From Achatina immaculata (taxonomy: Eukaryota > Mollusca > Gastropoda > Stylommatophora > Achatinidae), in the NCBI GenBank assembly GCA_009760885.1, contig CM019716.1:1056001-1120000 (forward strand): 64,000 nt of DNA, read 5' to 3'. This document shows, in pieces, positions 34,016-44,711 of this stretch. The position numbers and the translations under genes are program-made. Each line of letters opens with the position of its first letter. The stretch's first letter is position 1. A model generated the notes under the pieces. It was given only the letters and a program-made list of their open reading frames with translations, made no database searches and was not told the origin of the DNA.

Positions 34016-35128
34016 ATGAAACCCTATAAAAGGATGAGTTTACACAAACAAATTCAGTTAATTTTCAAGCAGACAGTTATGGCGCGTCTATCGCAAAATT
34101 TAAGAAACATTGCTATTGGTCGCCTGCAAGCAGGCGAAAGTCAAAGTCATGCTGCCAGGCATTTAAACGTGCAGCAGAGTACCATCAGTCGGCTTTGGCA
34201 CCGTTTCAAAGCCACTAGCTCAGCTGAAGACCGGCACCGCAGTGGACGACCCAGGGTGACAACAGCAGCTGATGATCGCTTTATTCTGGTTCATCACCTC
34301 AGAAACAGGTTTGCAACAGCTTCCTCAAGTGCCCAGTCATTGCTTACAGGACATTGTGTGTCTGATCAAACTGTTCAGAATAGACTGCATAAAGCTGGAG
34401 TGATGGAAGGACTACCTCACCGAGGTCCTGTCTTAACGAGATGTCATCGGCAAAATCGACTTATTTGGGCCAATCAGCATAGGCCCTGGACAATTGACAA
34501 TCAATAGAGACGTGTCTGGTTCAGTGACGAATCTTCCTTTTTGCTGCACCGCCATGATATGCGGAGAATGGTCTACCGTAGGCCACATGAACGTTTTGCC
34601 CAAAATTGCGTTGATGAAGCTCCGCCGTACGGTGGTGGAGGTGTAATGGTATGGGGAATGATCAATTTCAACGGAAGGAGTCCACTGGTGCAGACTGAAG
34701 GAGGCTTGAATACACAATGACACGTCAATGAAATTCTTCGACCCCATGTCCTTCCAATTTTGGTTGCTCAAAGGTCTGTATTTCAACAGCACAATGCTAG
34801 ACCCCATTCTGCACGGTTCACCACACAATTCTTGACTATCAACAACATGCTCACCCTTCCCTGGTCATCTATGGCGCGCCTATCGCAAAATTTACGAAAC
34901 ATTGCTATCATGTCTCCAGATATGAATCCGATCGAGCACCTATGGGATGAGTTCCAAAGACGTGTTTGTCGCCGAAACGTTTCTCCAGCCAGTCGTCGTG
35001 ATCTGTGGCAGGCACTCCAGGAAGAATGGGCAGCCATCCCACAGACGCACATCAGACATCTGATCGCATCAATGCCAAGGAGATGCCAGTCGCTGATCAA
35101 TGCAAGCGGAGGCCACACACCATACTAA
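34016..35128 (+). pseudogene. Tc1/mariner transposase, inactivated
   Basis: The protein from 34079 starts MARLSQNLRNIAIGRLQAGE, with a helix-turn-helix (SQSHAARHLNVQQSTISRLW) and second DNA-binding helix set (SDQTVQNRLHKAGV). The catalytic domain reads RRVWFSDESSF (first Asp present), VFQQHNARPHSAR (second Asp replaced by His) and MSPDMNPIEHLWDEF (Glu present). In-frame stops are TAG at about 34505 (where the family has Trp) and TGA at about 34718. A 13-codon copy of the protein's own start (MARLSQNLRNIAI) interrupts the region before MSPDMNP at 34871-34909. Total length is otherwise normal. A possible left terminal sequence (atactgtccataaaaaagaa at 33761) has no inverted partner seen on the right. 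Confidence 0.9.
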
Positions 35129-35139
35129 CTTGAGAACCC

Positions 35140-37230
35140 CTACGACTAACAAATTCTCGTCACACATATGCAAGAAACTATCAAGTGAGTGTTTAAACCC
35201 TTATGTATTATTGTGTGTAATTTGAAAATTTTATTCACTCAATTTAAAAAGCTATAGAATATCAAAGTTATGGCTAATATTGAGTCATCAGTAATTATGC
35301 GTTATATGAACATTCACTGGCCTACAATATTAATGTGATGAATTCAATGGACATATGTCATAGAAGACTCTCTGGGCCCTTACATAAAGCATTCATAAGA
35401 ATATGTCTGCAACTGCACCTAATCTTTCGCAGTCATAGCTGCACATGACATACATTACTATAATCAGCAATTGGTTTGCAATCGCACATAGTCCTTGGCA
35501 GTCATAAATACACATGGCATACATGACTATACTCAATATGCAAGCAGGCATATAGTCAGTATGAATGAATAATATATATATATATGCTATTATAATAATA
35601 TGCATACACTTTATAAGAACACATTATAATAATAATGCACACATAATAATGTATACACTGCTAATCCAATATGAATGATACTCAAGATGAAATCAAAGCA
35701 TATTAATAAGCAGTCACTTACTAATAAAATACTTGTATCATTACAACCTTAACCATTAATAGAACTTCAACACAAATTACATCACTACACATACTGACTC
35801 TAAACCTACATCAGCTTATTCCACACTGCAGACACAAAAACTTACACTAATGAGATGGGCACGGTCAGAAATCATAACTAAACAATCAGTCGTCCGAATC
35901 ACATAATATAACAGAAATTTACAGCGGAAATCCATCTGCACAATGAAAATACAACCTAGCCCGCCCATGCCTCACACACGAATCTGAACAAGACTGATTA
36001 ATACACATCTCTGATCACGGAAACAACGCGCTACCAAATCACGTGGACGATAACGTTTAGGTTCAAGGTCGTAGTCATCCTCGAATCCAAAACGCAGATT
36101 TCCCACAGGCCTTCACTTCCACTGTCGATGAAAATACTATATTTGAAACTTCTGCAGATGTTCAACTTAATTTACATCAACTTTTAAATGGAAGCAAATT
36201 ATCACGCTGTGTACTAGATTTGAAAGACAGATCTTTCATATCCTTTTTGTTAGATCTCCTTACAATTGATTTTTTTTTTCCTCCCGTTGTACCCACAGTG
36301 GAACACATAAAGAGAATTGAACTGATTACATCGTTTGCGTGTATTTTACAAATGAACCCAAGAACCAGGCTTCATCAAAGAAAGGAACATTGTCATCCCT
36401 ATCTCCTTAGAAATACTAAAGTAAAGGGAAAAAAAATTATGTTTATAAGCACCACACACACCGATAAATGTCGGCCATCTTTGTTAGGCTAGCTCTGACT
36501 GCCTCACCCTTATAGCACCGCAATCCTTGTTCCTTTTTACGTTGTTACTTGAGATTCATGGAACTTAACTGTTCAGATCGAGGCAACGGTCGCGATATTG
36601 GCAAACAATAACAAGATCAAACTAATACAAAAGCACTGATCACGTGCTTCGTCACGTGATCACTTAGGCCTGAAATCAGATTCTTCATTAAACATGCAGT
36701 TTGGGTTGGTTTTCTTTTAATGCTCCATTTGCGTACACAACATCACTGCTCAGATGGACAAACACAGAAACGTATATGCAGCATCGTGGGAGCTTCGCAA
36801 ACTTACTTTGTTGATAGACATGAATTCTTGAAGTTTACAATCCTGCGCTACAAAGAATCAAGCGAATTATGTCACATGTTTATACGCGTCGAGTATTTTT
36901 TCATGTGGTTATTATGTGTGCATGTTTACCATAATATTAATTTAACTCTAATGTTTTCTTCTCCTTCACTGTTTCGATTCCCTGGAGACCTGCATTTCTT
37001 TCTTAACCTAAATAGTTCTTAAAATATGTACTATAAACTGTTACAGTAATAGAACACAGTGGTATTCTCTTGTCATTTTTCATTCTCTCACGTCTTAAAG
37101 TGCTTTGTCTATGATTTTTTTTCGAGGTCTAACCATCTAATACTGTGTTCTATTACTTTACTCTGCGAAGGCCTCTTTTTCTCCTATTTGTAGAAATTTG
37201 TACAAACTGTTACAATTTGATGACGCACTC
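35140..37230. other. Intron 2, no supported gene
   Basis: AT-rich, with a TA run near 35572. 35400-35600 holds two loosely repeated blocks around cagtcata-aatacacatggcatacat. ORFs at 36220 and 36720 have no recognisable motif. Confidence 0.35.
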
Positions 37231-37234
37231 TAGC

Positions 37235-37335
37235 CTTGCGTCAGCAGCAGGGCATCTTGCTTACAACTGAGAGGCTTACAGGAGATCTATAGGGAGGCAA
37301 AGTTCCGTAAAGGACATGCAAATGATTGACTGACT
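37235..37335 (+). mobile_element. LINE 3' end remnant
   Basis: The block cagcagcagggcatcttgct ... gaggcaaagttccgtaaagg acatgcaaat matches the 3' end of the copy at 53378-54000 (53908-53990) and ends in a short gattgact run. Strongly truncated. Confidence 0.75.
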
Positions 37336-37699
37336 CTAGCCTTGCACATGAGACAGAATGAATGTTTGAAAACAAGTTCTTGCTGAACAGTAAGTTCAAA
37401 AAATTGTGTGGATTTTCGGACTATGATTTAGAATTTCTTTCTTTTAGAAAATAATAACATTTTGATAATAAATGAACCATTGTCGTCATTATCATCGTCG
37501 TCAGTTGGTCAATATTCTTCAAAATGGTTGTTTTGGTAACTGACATGTTTAAAAGTATACAAGTGAGGTTACTGAATCCTGGGATAAGAGTGTTCTAGTG
37601 CACGCATGGACTGTCGTATGAAAACATTAAAAGAAATGAAGAAGTAATGTTAGTCGATGGATCATCCTCAATGCACATGGAACGATTAATTCATAAGTG

Positions 37700-38960
37700 C
37701 ACCGATACCATTTTCAATATTTCCATCACTACTTGGCGGCTGACGATGCCAGTTCTGTGTTGATTAACCAGTCTTCTTTGCTTCTCACTGTAGCGCTCTT
37801 GTCGGTGATTCGATCAATTTCTCTGAGTGAATTCAGGATATCAGTGTCGTCCATTGCCTGTCCATTCTCCACTGTAGCCATGCCAACAATCTATCCACCC
37901 TCCACTTTAGCCATGCCAGCAAGTCTGTCCGCCCTCCACTGTAGCCATGCCAGTAAGTCTGTCCACCTTCCATTGTAGCCATGCCACCAAGTCTGTCCAT
38001 CCTCCCCTGTAGCCATGCCAGCAAGTCTGTCCTCCCTCCACTGTAGCCATGCCACCAAGTCTGTCCATCCTCCACTGTGGCCATGTCACCAAGTCTGTCC
38101 ACCCTCCACTGTAGCCATGCCACCAAGTCTGTCCACCCTCCACTGTAGCCATGCCAGCAAGTCTGTCCACCCTCCACTTTAGCCATGCCAGCAAATCTGT
38201 CCACCCTCCACTGTATCCATGCCACCAAGTCTGTCCATCCTCCGCTGTAGCCATGCCAGCAAGTCTGTCTGCCCTCCACTGTAGCCATGCCAGCAAGTCT
38301 GTCCGCTCGTTCATTATCCCTCACCCCCGCATGACCTGGCACAAAATTGAAACAGATTTTTTTGTCAACCGCGATCTTCTTAATGACTCCAACCAGTGCT
38401 TTCGCATCCTACCCGACTCAGTTTTCCTGAGCATATCCACTGAGTCACTGAGAATACATGCGTGGGTGAAGGTCCGTGGTTAGTGCCATGACCTCCATAG
38501 TCAGGCTACTTGTGGTCAAACAAAAAGCACCACTGTCTTCCATCACCGTTCCGTTCTCCCTCCGACCTGTGCTGTATAAGTCCAGGAGCTTTGCCTATGT
38601 CTGACAACTGACCCATCTGTGTAGATGATCACAACGCACTCAGAAGAGTTCTCGGCAATCAAGGCCTGAACCTCTGCCTCCGCAGCCAATCGGTTTGTTG
38701 CCTGCATTCCCTATCCTGTGTGATACATACTGAGAAGGAAGTACAGCAGTCCGCTGGCATCAAAACCCATTCTTCGCCAGGTCCTGTGTCTTCAAGTGGA
38801 AAGTGATCTGTTGAACAATGTCCTATGCTTGCCCAATCCAGGATGTCCCTCTTTTTTTAATCTGGTGCCTTTTTTTTCACTCATAACCTCATTATGCAAT
38901 GAGTGATGAGTGCCTGCACTGACTCTGCACATGCCCGGCAAATTCTTGCTCTGTCCATCA
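37700..38960 (-). mobile_element. RNase H LINE fragment interrupted by its own minisatellite
   Basis: With frameshifts the minus strand reads EVQALIAENSSECVVIIYTD, GSVVRHRQSSWTYTAQVGG, SGAFCLTTSSLTMEVMALTT, then CFNFVPGHAGVRDNERADRL, which are RNase H motifs with the catalytic D (IYTDGS), E (TMEVMAL) and final D (ERADRL). After AGMATVE the sequence enters thirteen 34-bp repeats and then resumes with MATVENGQAMDDTDILNSLR to a stop at about 37697, the normal end of the domain. The family differs from that at 17000-18195. Confidence 0.8.
37867..38310. repeat. 34-bp minisatellite derived from RNase H coding sequence
   Basis: Thirteen copies of ctgtccaccctccactgtag-ccatgccagcaagt (plus strand). 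On the minus strand each encodes DRLAGMATVEGG in one of three frames. Because 34 is not divisible by three, frames cycle every three copies (34 codons). The unit is stop-free, so reading remains open on the minus strand through most of the array. Confidence 0.95.
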
Positions 38961-39239
38961 TGGTTGGAATAACAAGAAGATACCCCATGGCCCTGCACGA
39001 TGTGTATTTTTTGTGCACCCAAGTATGATTCATTCAAGTTTCTCCATCTGAGTCTGGCTGAGAGTAAGGATTGCCAGGGCATGTTCAACCACAGCAAGAG
39101 CAAAAGGAAATGCCTGAGGTGATGAAGGCGCGATCCCTCATATTCATGGGATTATTCATTTCCTGTTATTGCCGCCTGAAGAGGTCAGGTTACTCGCTGT
39201 TGCTGCGGACCTTGTGTTTCGTGTTGAGATGCTTCTTGT

Positions 39240-39655
39240 ATACAGGAGGCTCGGAGATCTATTCTGAGATTCTTCATTCTACTTGGAAGATTGGAGTACC
39301 TATTTTAGGATTCTCCTTCTACTTGGGAAACTGGAGCACCTGTTCTGAGATTTTCCTTCTACCGGGGAGACTGGAGCAGCTATACGGGAATTCTCCTTCT
39401 ACTGGGGAGACTGGAGCACCTATTCTGAGATTATCCTTCTACTGGGGAGATTGGAGCATCTATTCTGAGATTCTCCTTCTACTGGGGAGATTAGATCATC
39501 TATTCTGAGATTCTCCTTCTACAGAAGAGACCGGAGCACCTATTCTGATATTCTCCTTCTACAGAAGAGATGGGAGCAACTATGTTGAAAGTCTCCTTCT
39601 ATTGAGAAGAATGGACCACCAGTGCTAAGATTATCCCCCTTTTGAGGAAACTAGA
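39240..39655. repeat. 40-bp minisatellite
   Basis: About ten copies of tattctgagattctccttct-actggggagattggagcacc, most regular between 39300 and 39580. It ends about 120 bp from the exon 2 donor. Confidence 0.95.
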
Positions 39656-39772
39656 GTACCTCTAGAATTTCCAGATGATAATCCTCCAACTTGCTGAATT
39701 TTTATTCTACATTTTTCAAGAACTGATGGTGGCTGCTAAAGGACTATCATTACAAAGTACAGGAATACTCAC

Positions 39773-39797
39773 CTTGCGCTTCGACTACCAAGAATAT
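39773..39797 (-). CDS. Exon 2: 25-nt micro-exon completing the signal peptide
   Basis: A pyrimidine-rich acceptor (tttctttctcacag) precedes 25 nt followed by a GTGAGT donor. In phase 0 it reads IFLVVEAQ plus one base, so with exon 1 the protein begins MDSRTKLLFVLIFLVVEAQ. The exit phase is 1, as exon 3 requires. In the other phases it either contains a stop or breaks the chain. The exon is too short to be found by ORF length; it is supported by two good splice sites and the perfect phase fit. Confidence 0.65.
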
Positions 39798-39799
39798 CT

Positions 39800-40345
39800 G
39801 TGAGAAAGAAAGAAAAACAAAATCATTTACATTCTTCAGGAATAATGAGTTTTGTTGCGATTTGATACGATCGCTTAACTTAAACATTGAAACATCCTAG
39901 TAAATCACTCGTTGTTTTACTCACAGCTGCACTAGTCAAAAATATACGAGAAAATAATCGCTGCATTTGTTGCCCAATTTAAGCTCGCTAGTGAGTTTGA
40001 AATGGTGAATAAAAATTCACATAAATCGTTGAATAAAACATGTTAACAGATGTAATGAAGACTTATACACACCACTATAGGCATATTTTAGTAAAGTAAT
40101 ATAGAACTTGAGCAGATGATTAATATAAAAAAATGACCTTCAGTTACCCTCGTATTTTCCATGATATCGACCAGAACAGTTAGTATACTGACGTGGCACG
40201 TACTGCTGCTGTATAGACCAATTTTTCAAAAGGTATGCCTCGGCATGCTGGTGTACCGTAAGGCAGCCAGAGATGTGCCGCCATATTTTAGTTGTTAAAA
40301 AAATTCGTTCAAATTATGCCTCCCTCGGTGTGTCATGCAAACAGT
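39800..40345. other. Intron 1, unannotated
   Basis: AT-rich, no recognisable feature. Confidence 0.35.
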
Positions 40346-40352
40346 AAAATAC

Positions 40353-40460
40353 ACTTCTTCTTCTTCTTCTTCGTTCGAGATTGTTGGTCACATCAGATCC
40401 AGATAGAATGATAGAAGCCCCAAAGCTTTTGCCCCAAACTTGTGTCCTCTCGTCTCAGTT
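40353..40460 (-). mobile_element. RNase H LINE 3' end with GAA tail
   Basis: The plus strand shows (CTT)n, then cgttcgagattgttggtcac atcagatcc and, after a deletion, caaagcttttgccccaaact. This is the reverse complement of the 3' end at 57700-57853. Confidence 0.75.
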
Positions 40461-41405
40461 CCGCATGGATTGTAAAAATACACTCATTTTTACGCTTAAT
40501 ATGTGGTGTGCCGTGACAGAAATTCGCGCGGTCAAATGTGCCAAAGTCTGTAAAAGCTTGAGAACTACTGGTGTAAAGAACATAATGCATATAATATGGT
40601 AGTCCACATTAAAACATCTCTTTTGGCGTATCTGCAGCATTTAACAAAAGCTTATTCACTCAAATTCGGTAATTTCCGTTTACAAAAAAAAGTCACATTA
40701 GAATTGTATCAATGTAGAGAAAATGAAACAAGAAATACTTTAACTACAATCTGTTGGTAAAAAATTGATGCCTACAAGTTATTAGAGAAAAATTAAAATA
40801 AGGATACCACAATAACATCTGCTGAAATATGTAACTTTCAAAATAAGATAAGTTCAAACGCGACTGTGCGAATGTGGAAACATTATAAAAGTCTAATAGA
40901 GAAAATGTGGATCATTGTAAAAGTAAAAAAGGCAGAGCAAATGTGGAATTATAATAAATGAGTAGACAGTCCAACTGCTGAAATTATATATTTGTTAAAT
41001 ATTCGTCATTTCAAAATCTTTATTATTAAAAAAGAGGAGGGGGGGGGGGGAGAACATGATTAAAGCAAAATGAAACTACCAATCATGGACGAAGATGTGA
41101 AAATTTTAAAATCCACTAAACTTGTCACCAAAATACAATCATAACGATACAGTTCCTGTAGGTTTGGTACATCACACAGAACAGAAATTACCAGAGATTG
41201 TTGTCAAAAAGAAAAGCCATAAGAAACTCGAACAGAAGAAGCGCACGTAAAAAAAAACCCAAAAACTTGGCACTAATTCTGGCTGTAAGAATGTTGTCAT
41301 AACTCGGTAATAATAACAGGGAATGTGACAAATATAAGCAGTCTATGCAACTAAAATGTCAGATGTCACTTTTTAATATGGTAACTGATCTTTGAGATAA
41401 TATCT
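40461..41405. other. Intron 1, unannotated
   Basis: AT-rich, with a poly-G run near 41040; no gene is supported. Confidence 0.35.
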
Positions 41406-41411
41406 ACTCAC

Positions 41412-41444
41412 GAGAACAAACAGCAGCTTGGTTCTTGAATCCAT
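41412..41444 (-). CDS. Exon 1: start codon and first half of signal peptide
   Basis: ATG is at 41444-41442, and eleven codons read MDSRTKLLFVL before a GTGAGT donor at 41411-41406. Joined in phase 0 to the 25-nt exon at 39797, the start becomes a standard secretory signal: a short charged head (D, R, K) then a hydrophobic core and a small-residue end. I chose this start because it is the only ATG that makes a signal peptide continuous with the WSC exon. The transcription start and promoter were not identified; about 450 nt upstream is unique-looking sequence before a LINE 3' end. Confidence 0.7.
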
Positions 41445-41893
41445 GAAATTAAACTATTGCCATTAAAAACACGAACATATGGAAACAATGAACCACACTG
41501 TAAGCTACTTCTGTGTCGCGTGGTCAGTGGAGTATAGTTCCGCTCTGTCCGGGCGGAACTCTTTAAATTACAACACCCAGGGCGTGCTCGTGAACGAAAG
41601 CTTCCCATTGGATAAACAATGTCATGTGATCAATTAAAATCATACCGGAACTCTCGTGTGGCTTTGTCGATGGTTGCTGCCCAACTCAACGACGCAGTGT
41701 CGCGTTCTTGATGTATTTCGAGTCACGTACGTTGGAGACTCTAGACTGAAAGAAGAGATATTCTTGAGAGATTGACCTCAAAGTTTCCATGGAAATGTTA
41801 AACTCGCATAGCTTTACGTGAAGTAATAATTTTCTTCACATGTCTATTAGTCTGATAATAAAATATGTCTGTATATTTAACTATACATAAGTG

Positions 41894-41897
<4 letters not shown>

Positions 41898-41929
<32 letters not shown>
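41898..41929. repeat. TA microsatellite at LINE 3' end
   Basis: About 16 TA units directly abutting the LINE's ggatataa end. Confidence 0.9.
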
Positions 41930-41934
<5 letters not shown>

Positions 41935-44400
41935 CCTTCCCGTGCCGTTAAACGTCACATAGGGCTCGTAAAGTAGTTCGCCAATTTTTCCTGTCTTCGG
42001 CGAGTCTTTCAACCTCATCAAAGGATTTTATGCCTGTTAACTTGGCCTCTCTTAATAATGTCCTCTTCAGAGTTTCACGCGGTCTGCCCCTTTTTCTTCG
42101 GCCTGTTGTGTTCCACTTGATAGCTTGTTTTGGGATTCTCTGATCATTTCTTTTCATCAAGTGACCAACATGTGTCCATCTCCTTTTCCTGATCACCCAT
42201 GAGACTGGTTGTTGTTCAGTCATCTGTCTTATCTCTGCATTGTTCTTGAATTCATTCCACTTGATGCCGAGTATTTTCCTTAGGCATTTGTTTTCAAAAG
42301 AGTCTAATTTCTTTTCTATTTCTTTAGTTGTTTTCCAGCTTTCGCATGCATAAATGAGGGTGGATATTACATTTGAATTGAATAGTCTTAACCTGGTTTT
42401 TGTGCTTATAACTTTTGAATTCCATATGTTCTCAAGATTCTTGAAGATTGATGCTGCTTTTGCAATTCTGATCCTAACTTCCTTTCTAGTGTCACCATCC
42501 TGGTCTATGTAGCTGCCACGGTATGCAAATTGATTGACTTCTTCAATATCTGTCCCTTCTATGTGTATTTTTCCATTTTGATTGATGGGAATTTTCATTA
42601 TTTTTGTTTTGTCCTTGTTAATTTCAAGTCCTATTTTGCTAGCCAGTGAAGACAGGCTATCTGTTTTTTCCTGCATGGAATTCACATTATTACTGATAAG
42701 AGTTATGTCATCAGCAAAATCAAGATCTTCTAGTTGGGTCCCATGTACCCAGTCAATACCTGTGTTACCTGTGCAGCATTTTTTCATTATGAAGTCTATT
42801 GTAATCCCAAAAAGTAAAGGAGACAGTATACATCCTTGTTTCACGCCTGTTTCAATCTGGAACCATTCACTCATCCCTTCTTCTGTCTTGACTGCACAAC
42901 CATATCCATTGTATAAGTCCTTAATGATGTTGACAATTTTAGATGGTATTCCACATAGACATAAAATTCTCCATAATGAATCTCTGTGTATGCTATCAAA
43001 TGCCTTTTTAAAATCTATGAAGTTCAGTATTAATGGTTTCTGCTTTTCAATATGTTCTTCAAGTATTATTCTGAGAGTAAAGATCTGGTCGAGACAGCTT
43101 CTCCCTTTTCGAAATCCTGCTTGTTCTTCTCTCATTGCAGTATCCACTATATCTTTGAGTCTATTCAAAATGACCTTGCAAAATACTTTTGACACAAGTG
43201 ATATTAAGGTTACTCCTCTCCAGTTGTTACAGTCACTAAGGTTGCCTTTTTTTTGGTATTTTAACAATGATTCCTTTCTTCCAATTAGAAGGGACCTTTT
43301 CTTCTTTCCAAATCTTGTTAAACATTCTCTGTAGTTGTCTCATGTTGTCACTATTGATAGCTTTTAGCATCTCGGCTGTTATTTCATCTTCACCTGCAGC
43401 TTTGTAGTTAGCCATTAAATTCACTGCTGTTTCAATTTCATGCAATTTAATTTCATCTAGGTTGCAATTTAGTTGTGGGGCTGGTAAGTCAGTTTCAAGG
43501 TTTAACAATTCTTTTGGGTGTGGTCGATTGAGTATTTCTTGGAAGTGTTCAGCCCATCTTTGCTTTTGGTCTTTATTTGATGTTAATAGTGTTCCGGTTT
43601 TGCTAAGGATTGGTCTTTCTTTAGATGTAATAGTACCTGTTAGCCTCTTTTGTATGTTATATAAAGTTTTGCTGTCTCCTGTTGTTGCTGCTTTTTCTGC
43701 CTCTTTCGCCATATTGTCTATGTATTCTCTTTTATCCCTTCTAGCTGCACTTTTTACTTTCTTGTCTATGTCTTTGTATTTTGCTTTTGCCAAATCTCTT
43801 TCATGATCTGCTTTTGCATTCAACATGTATAATTTGACTGCTCGTCTTTCATGTATATATACTTCCATGTTTTATCTGATATCCATGCTTTTCTGTTTGG
43901 TTTTTCCAATCCAGCGCTTACTTTTGCTGCTGTGATTATGGCTGTGCTGTAAGAATTCCATAACTCATCTATACCTATCTCCTCAACTTCACTGAGTGTT
44001 TTGGAATGATTGGCAAGTTCCTGATTGAAATTAATGTTAGTATTTTCTTCTTGTATGCTGTGGCTGTTTATCTTTCTGTGTACTGATTTCTTGTGTTGAC
44101 TTTTCAATTTTAGTTTTATTTTCCCTATGCACAGGTTGTGATCACTGTTGACATCTGCACCCCTATAAGCCCTTACATCCATGAGAGATGTTCTGTATTG
44201 CTTTCTAATACAAAAATGGTCTATCTGGTTTCTAGTTCTATCATCTGGAGATATCCATGTTGTTTTATGTATCTCTTTTTGTGGGAATATTGTGCCTCCA
44301 ATGACCATGCCCTCTGTTAGACATACTTCAATTAATCTTTCTCCATTCTGATTAACCATGTCAGTTCCTTCTTTCCCCATCACTTTTTCAACGTCGGTAT
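41930..44400 (-). mobile_element. LINE ORF2, longest copy: endonuclease C-terminus, RT, C-terminal domain
   Basis: In order on the minus strand: endonuclease end (GGTIFPQKEIHKTTWISPDD, RTRNQIDHFCI, RGADVNSDHNLCI), linker (HFQEILNRPHPKELLNLE, MANYKAAGEDEITAEMLK), RT (GVTLISLVSKVFCKVILNRL, DFKKAFDSIHRDSLW, LEDLDFADDITLISNN with FADD) and C-terminal domain (RRWTHVGHLMKRNDQRI, GRRKRGRPRETLKRTLLREA), ending LRALCDV at 41948. The 439-codon RT frame is open. Two frameshifts split the rest, one in an A8 run near 43250 and one in a TA run near 43855. The endonuclease N-terminus is missing: the element stops in TA repeats at 44400. The clade is not assigned. Confidence 0.93.
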
Positions 44401-44414
44401 TATATATATATATA

Positions 44415-44690
44415 CTCGTATAACTGAACAGATTACAGTGGCTGGGCCATGTCGGAAGAATGGAAGAGAAGAGACAAACGAAAATGATGTCTGCACAAGA
44501 GATGAGGGAAACAAGACCAAGGGGTACATCAAGGCAGATATGGAAAGACAACATAGAAGAGGATATAAAAGAAATTGATGTCACCAACTGGAGAGAGAAG
44601 ATTAGGAATAGAGAGGAATGGAGGTGAACTTTATCTGCAGCAGTGAGCCTTAATGGCTCGGAAAGCTGAAGAAGAAGAATATACATGTGT
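44415..44690 (+). mobile_element. LINE C-terminal fragment with GAA tail
   Basis: It reads LNRLQWLGHVGRMEEKRQTK, RPRGTSRQIWKDNIEEDIKE, NWREKIRNREEW, then LSAAVSLNGSE and gaagaagaa. It is related to 6735-6920 and directly abuts the 5' truncation point of the minus LINE. Confidence 0.75.
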
Positions 44691-44711
44691 GTGTGTGCGC
44701 GCGCACACATC

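Larger units (their letters stand above)
986..41444 (-). other. Gene model (11 exons, 3' end outside window): signal peptide, WSC and PKD domains, polycystin-1-like ectodomain
   Basis: I joined eleven minus-strand exons by their GT/AG borders and reading phase: 41444-41412, 39797-39773, 27093-26947 (or its copies), 18976-18790, 15511-15325, 13003-12826, 9323-9154, 6325-6134, 3601-3404, 2749-2554 and 1192-986. All junction phases agree (0,1,1,2,0,1,0,0,0,1,1) and no stop appears, giving 1,720 nt or about 573 residues with one exon 3. Order: signal peptide, WSC domain, PKD-like fold, linker, eight-cysteine module, further PKD-like folds. WSC followed by PKD is known from the N-terminus of polycystin-1, a membrane protein; here the leucine-rich repeats are absent and the REJ, GPS, PLAT and membrane segments would lie left of the window, so the family name is an inference. 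The introns are large (up to about 15 kb) and packed with transposons. Alternatives: any secreted or membrane WSC/PKD protein. Confidence 0.75.

Noticed and set aside
37833..38342. 169-codon minus ORF beginning MPGHAGVRDNERADRLAG as a novel repeat protein
   Set aside because: The start is the RNase H motif of a LINE and the rest is a frame-cycling 34-bp minisatellite.
42582..43334. 250-codon plus-strand ORF
   Set aside because: It is the antisense shadow of the LINE reverse transcriptase.
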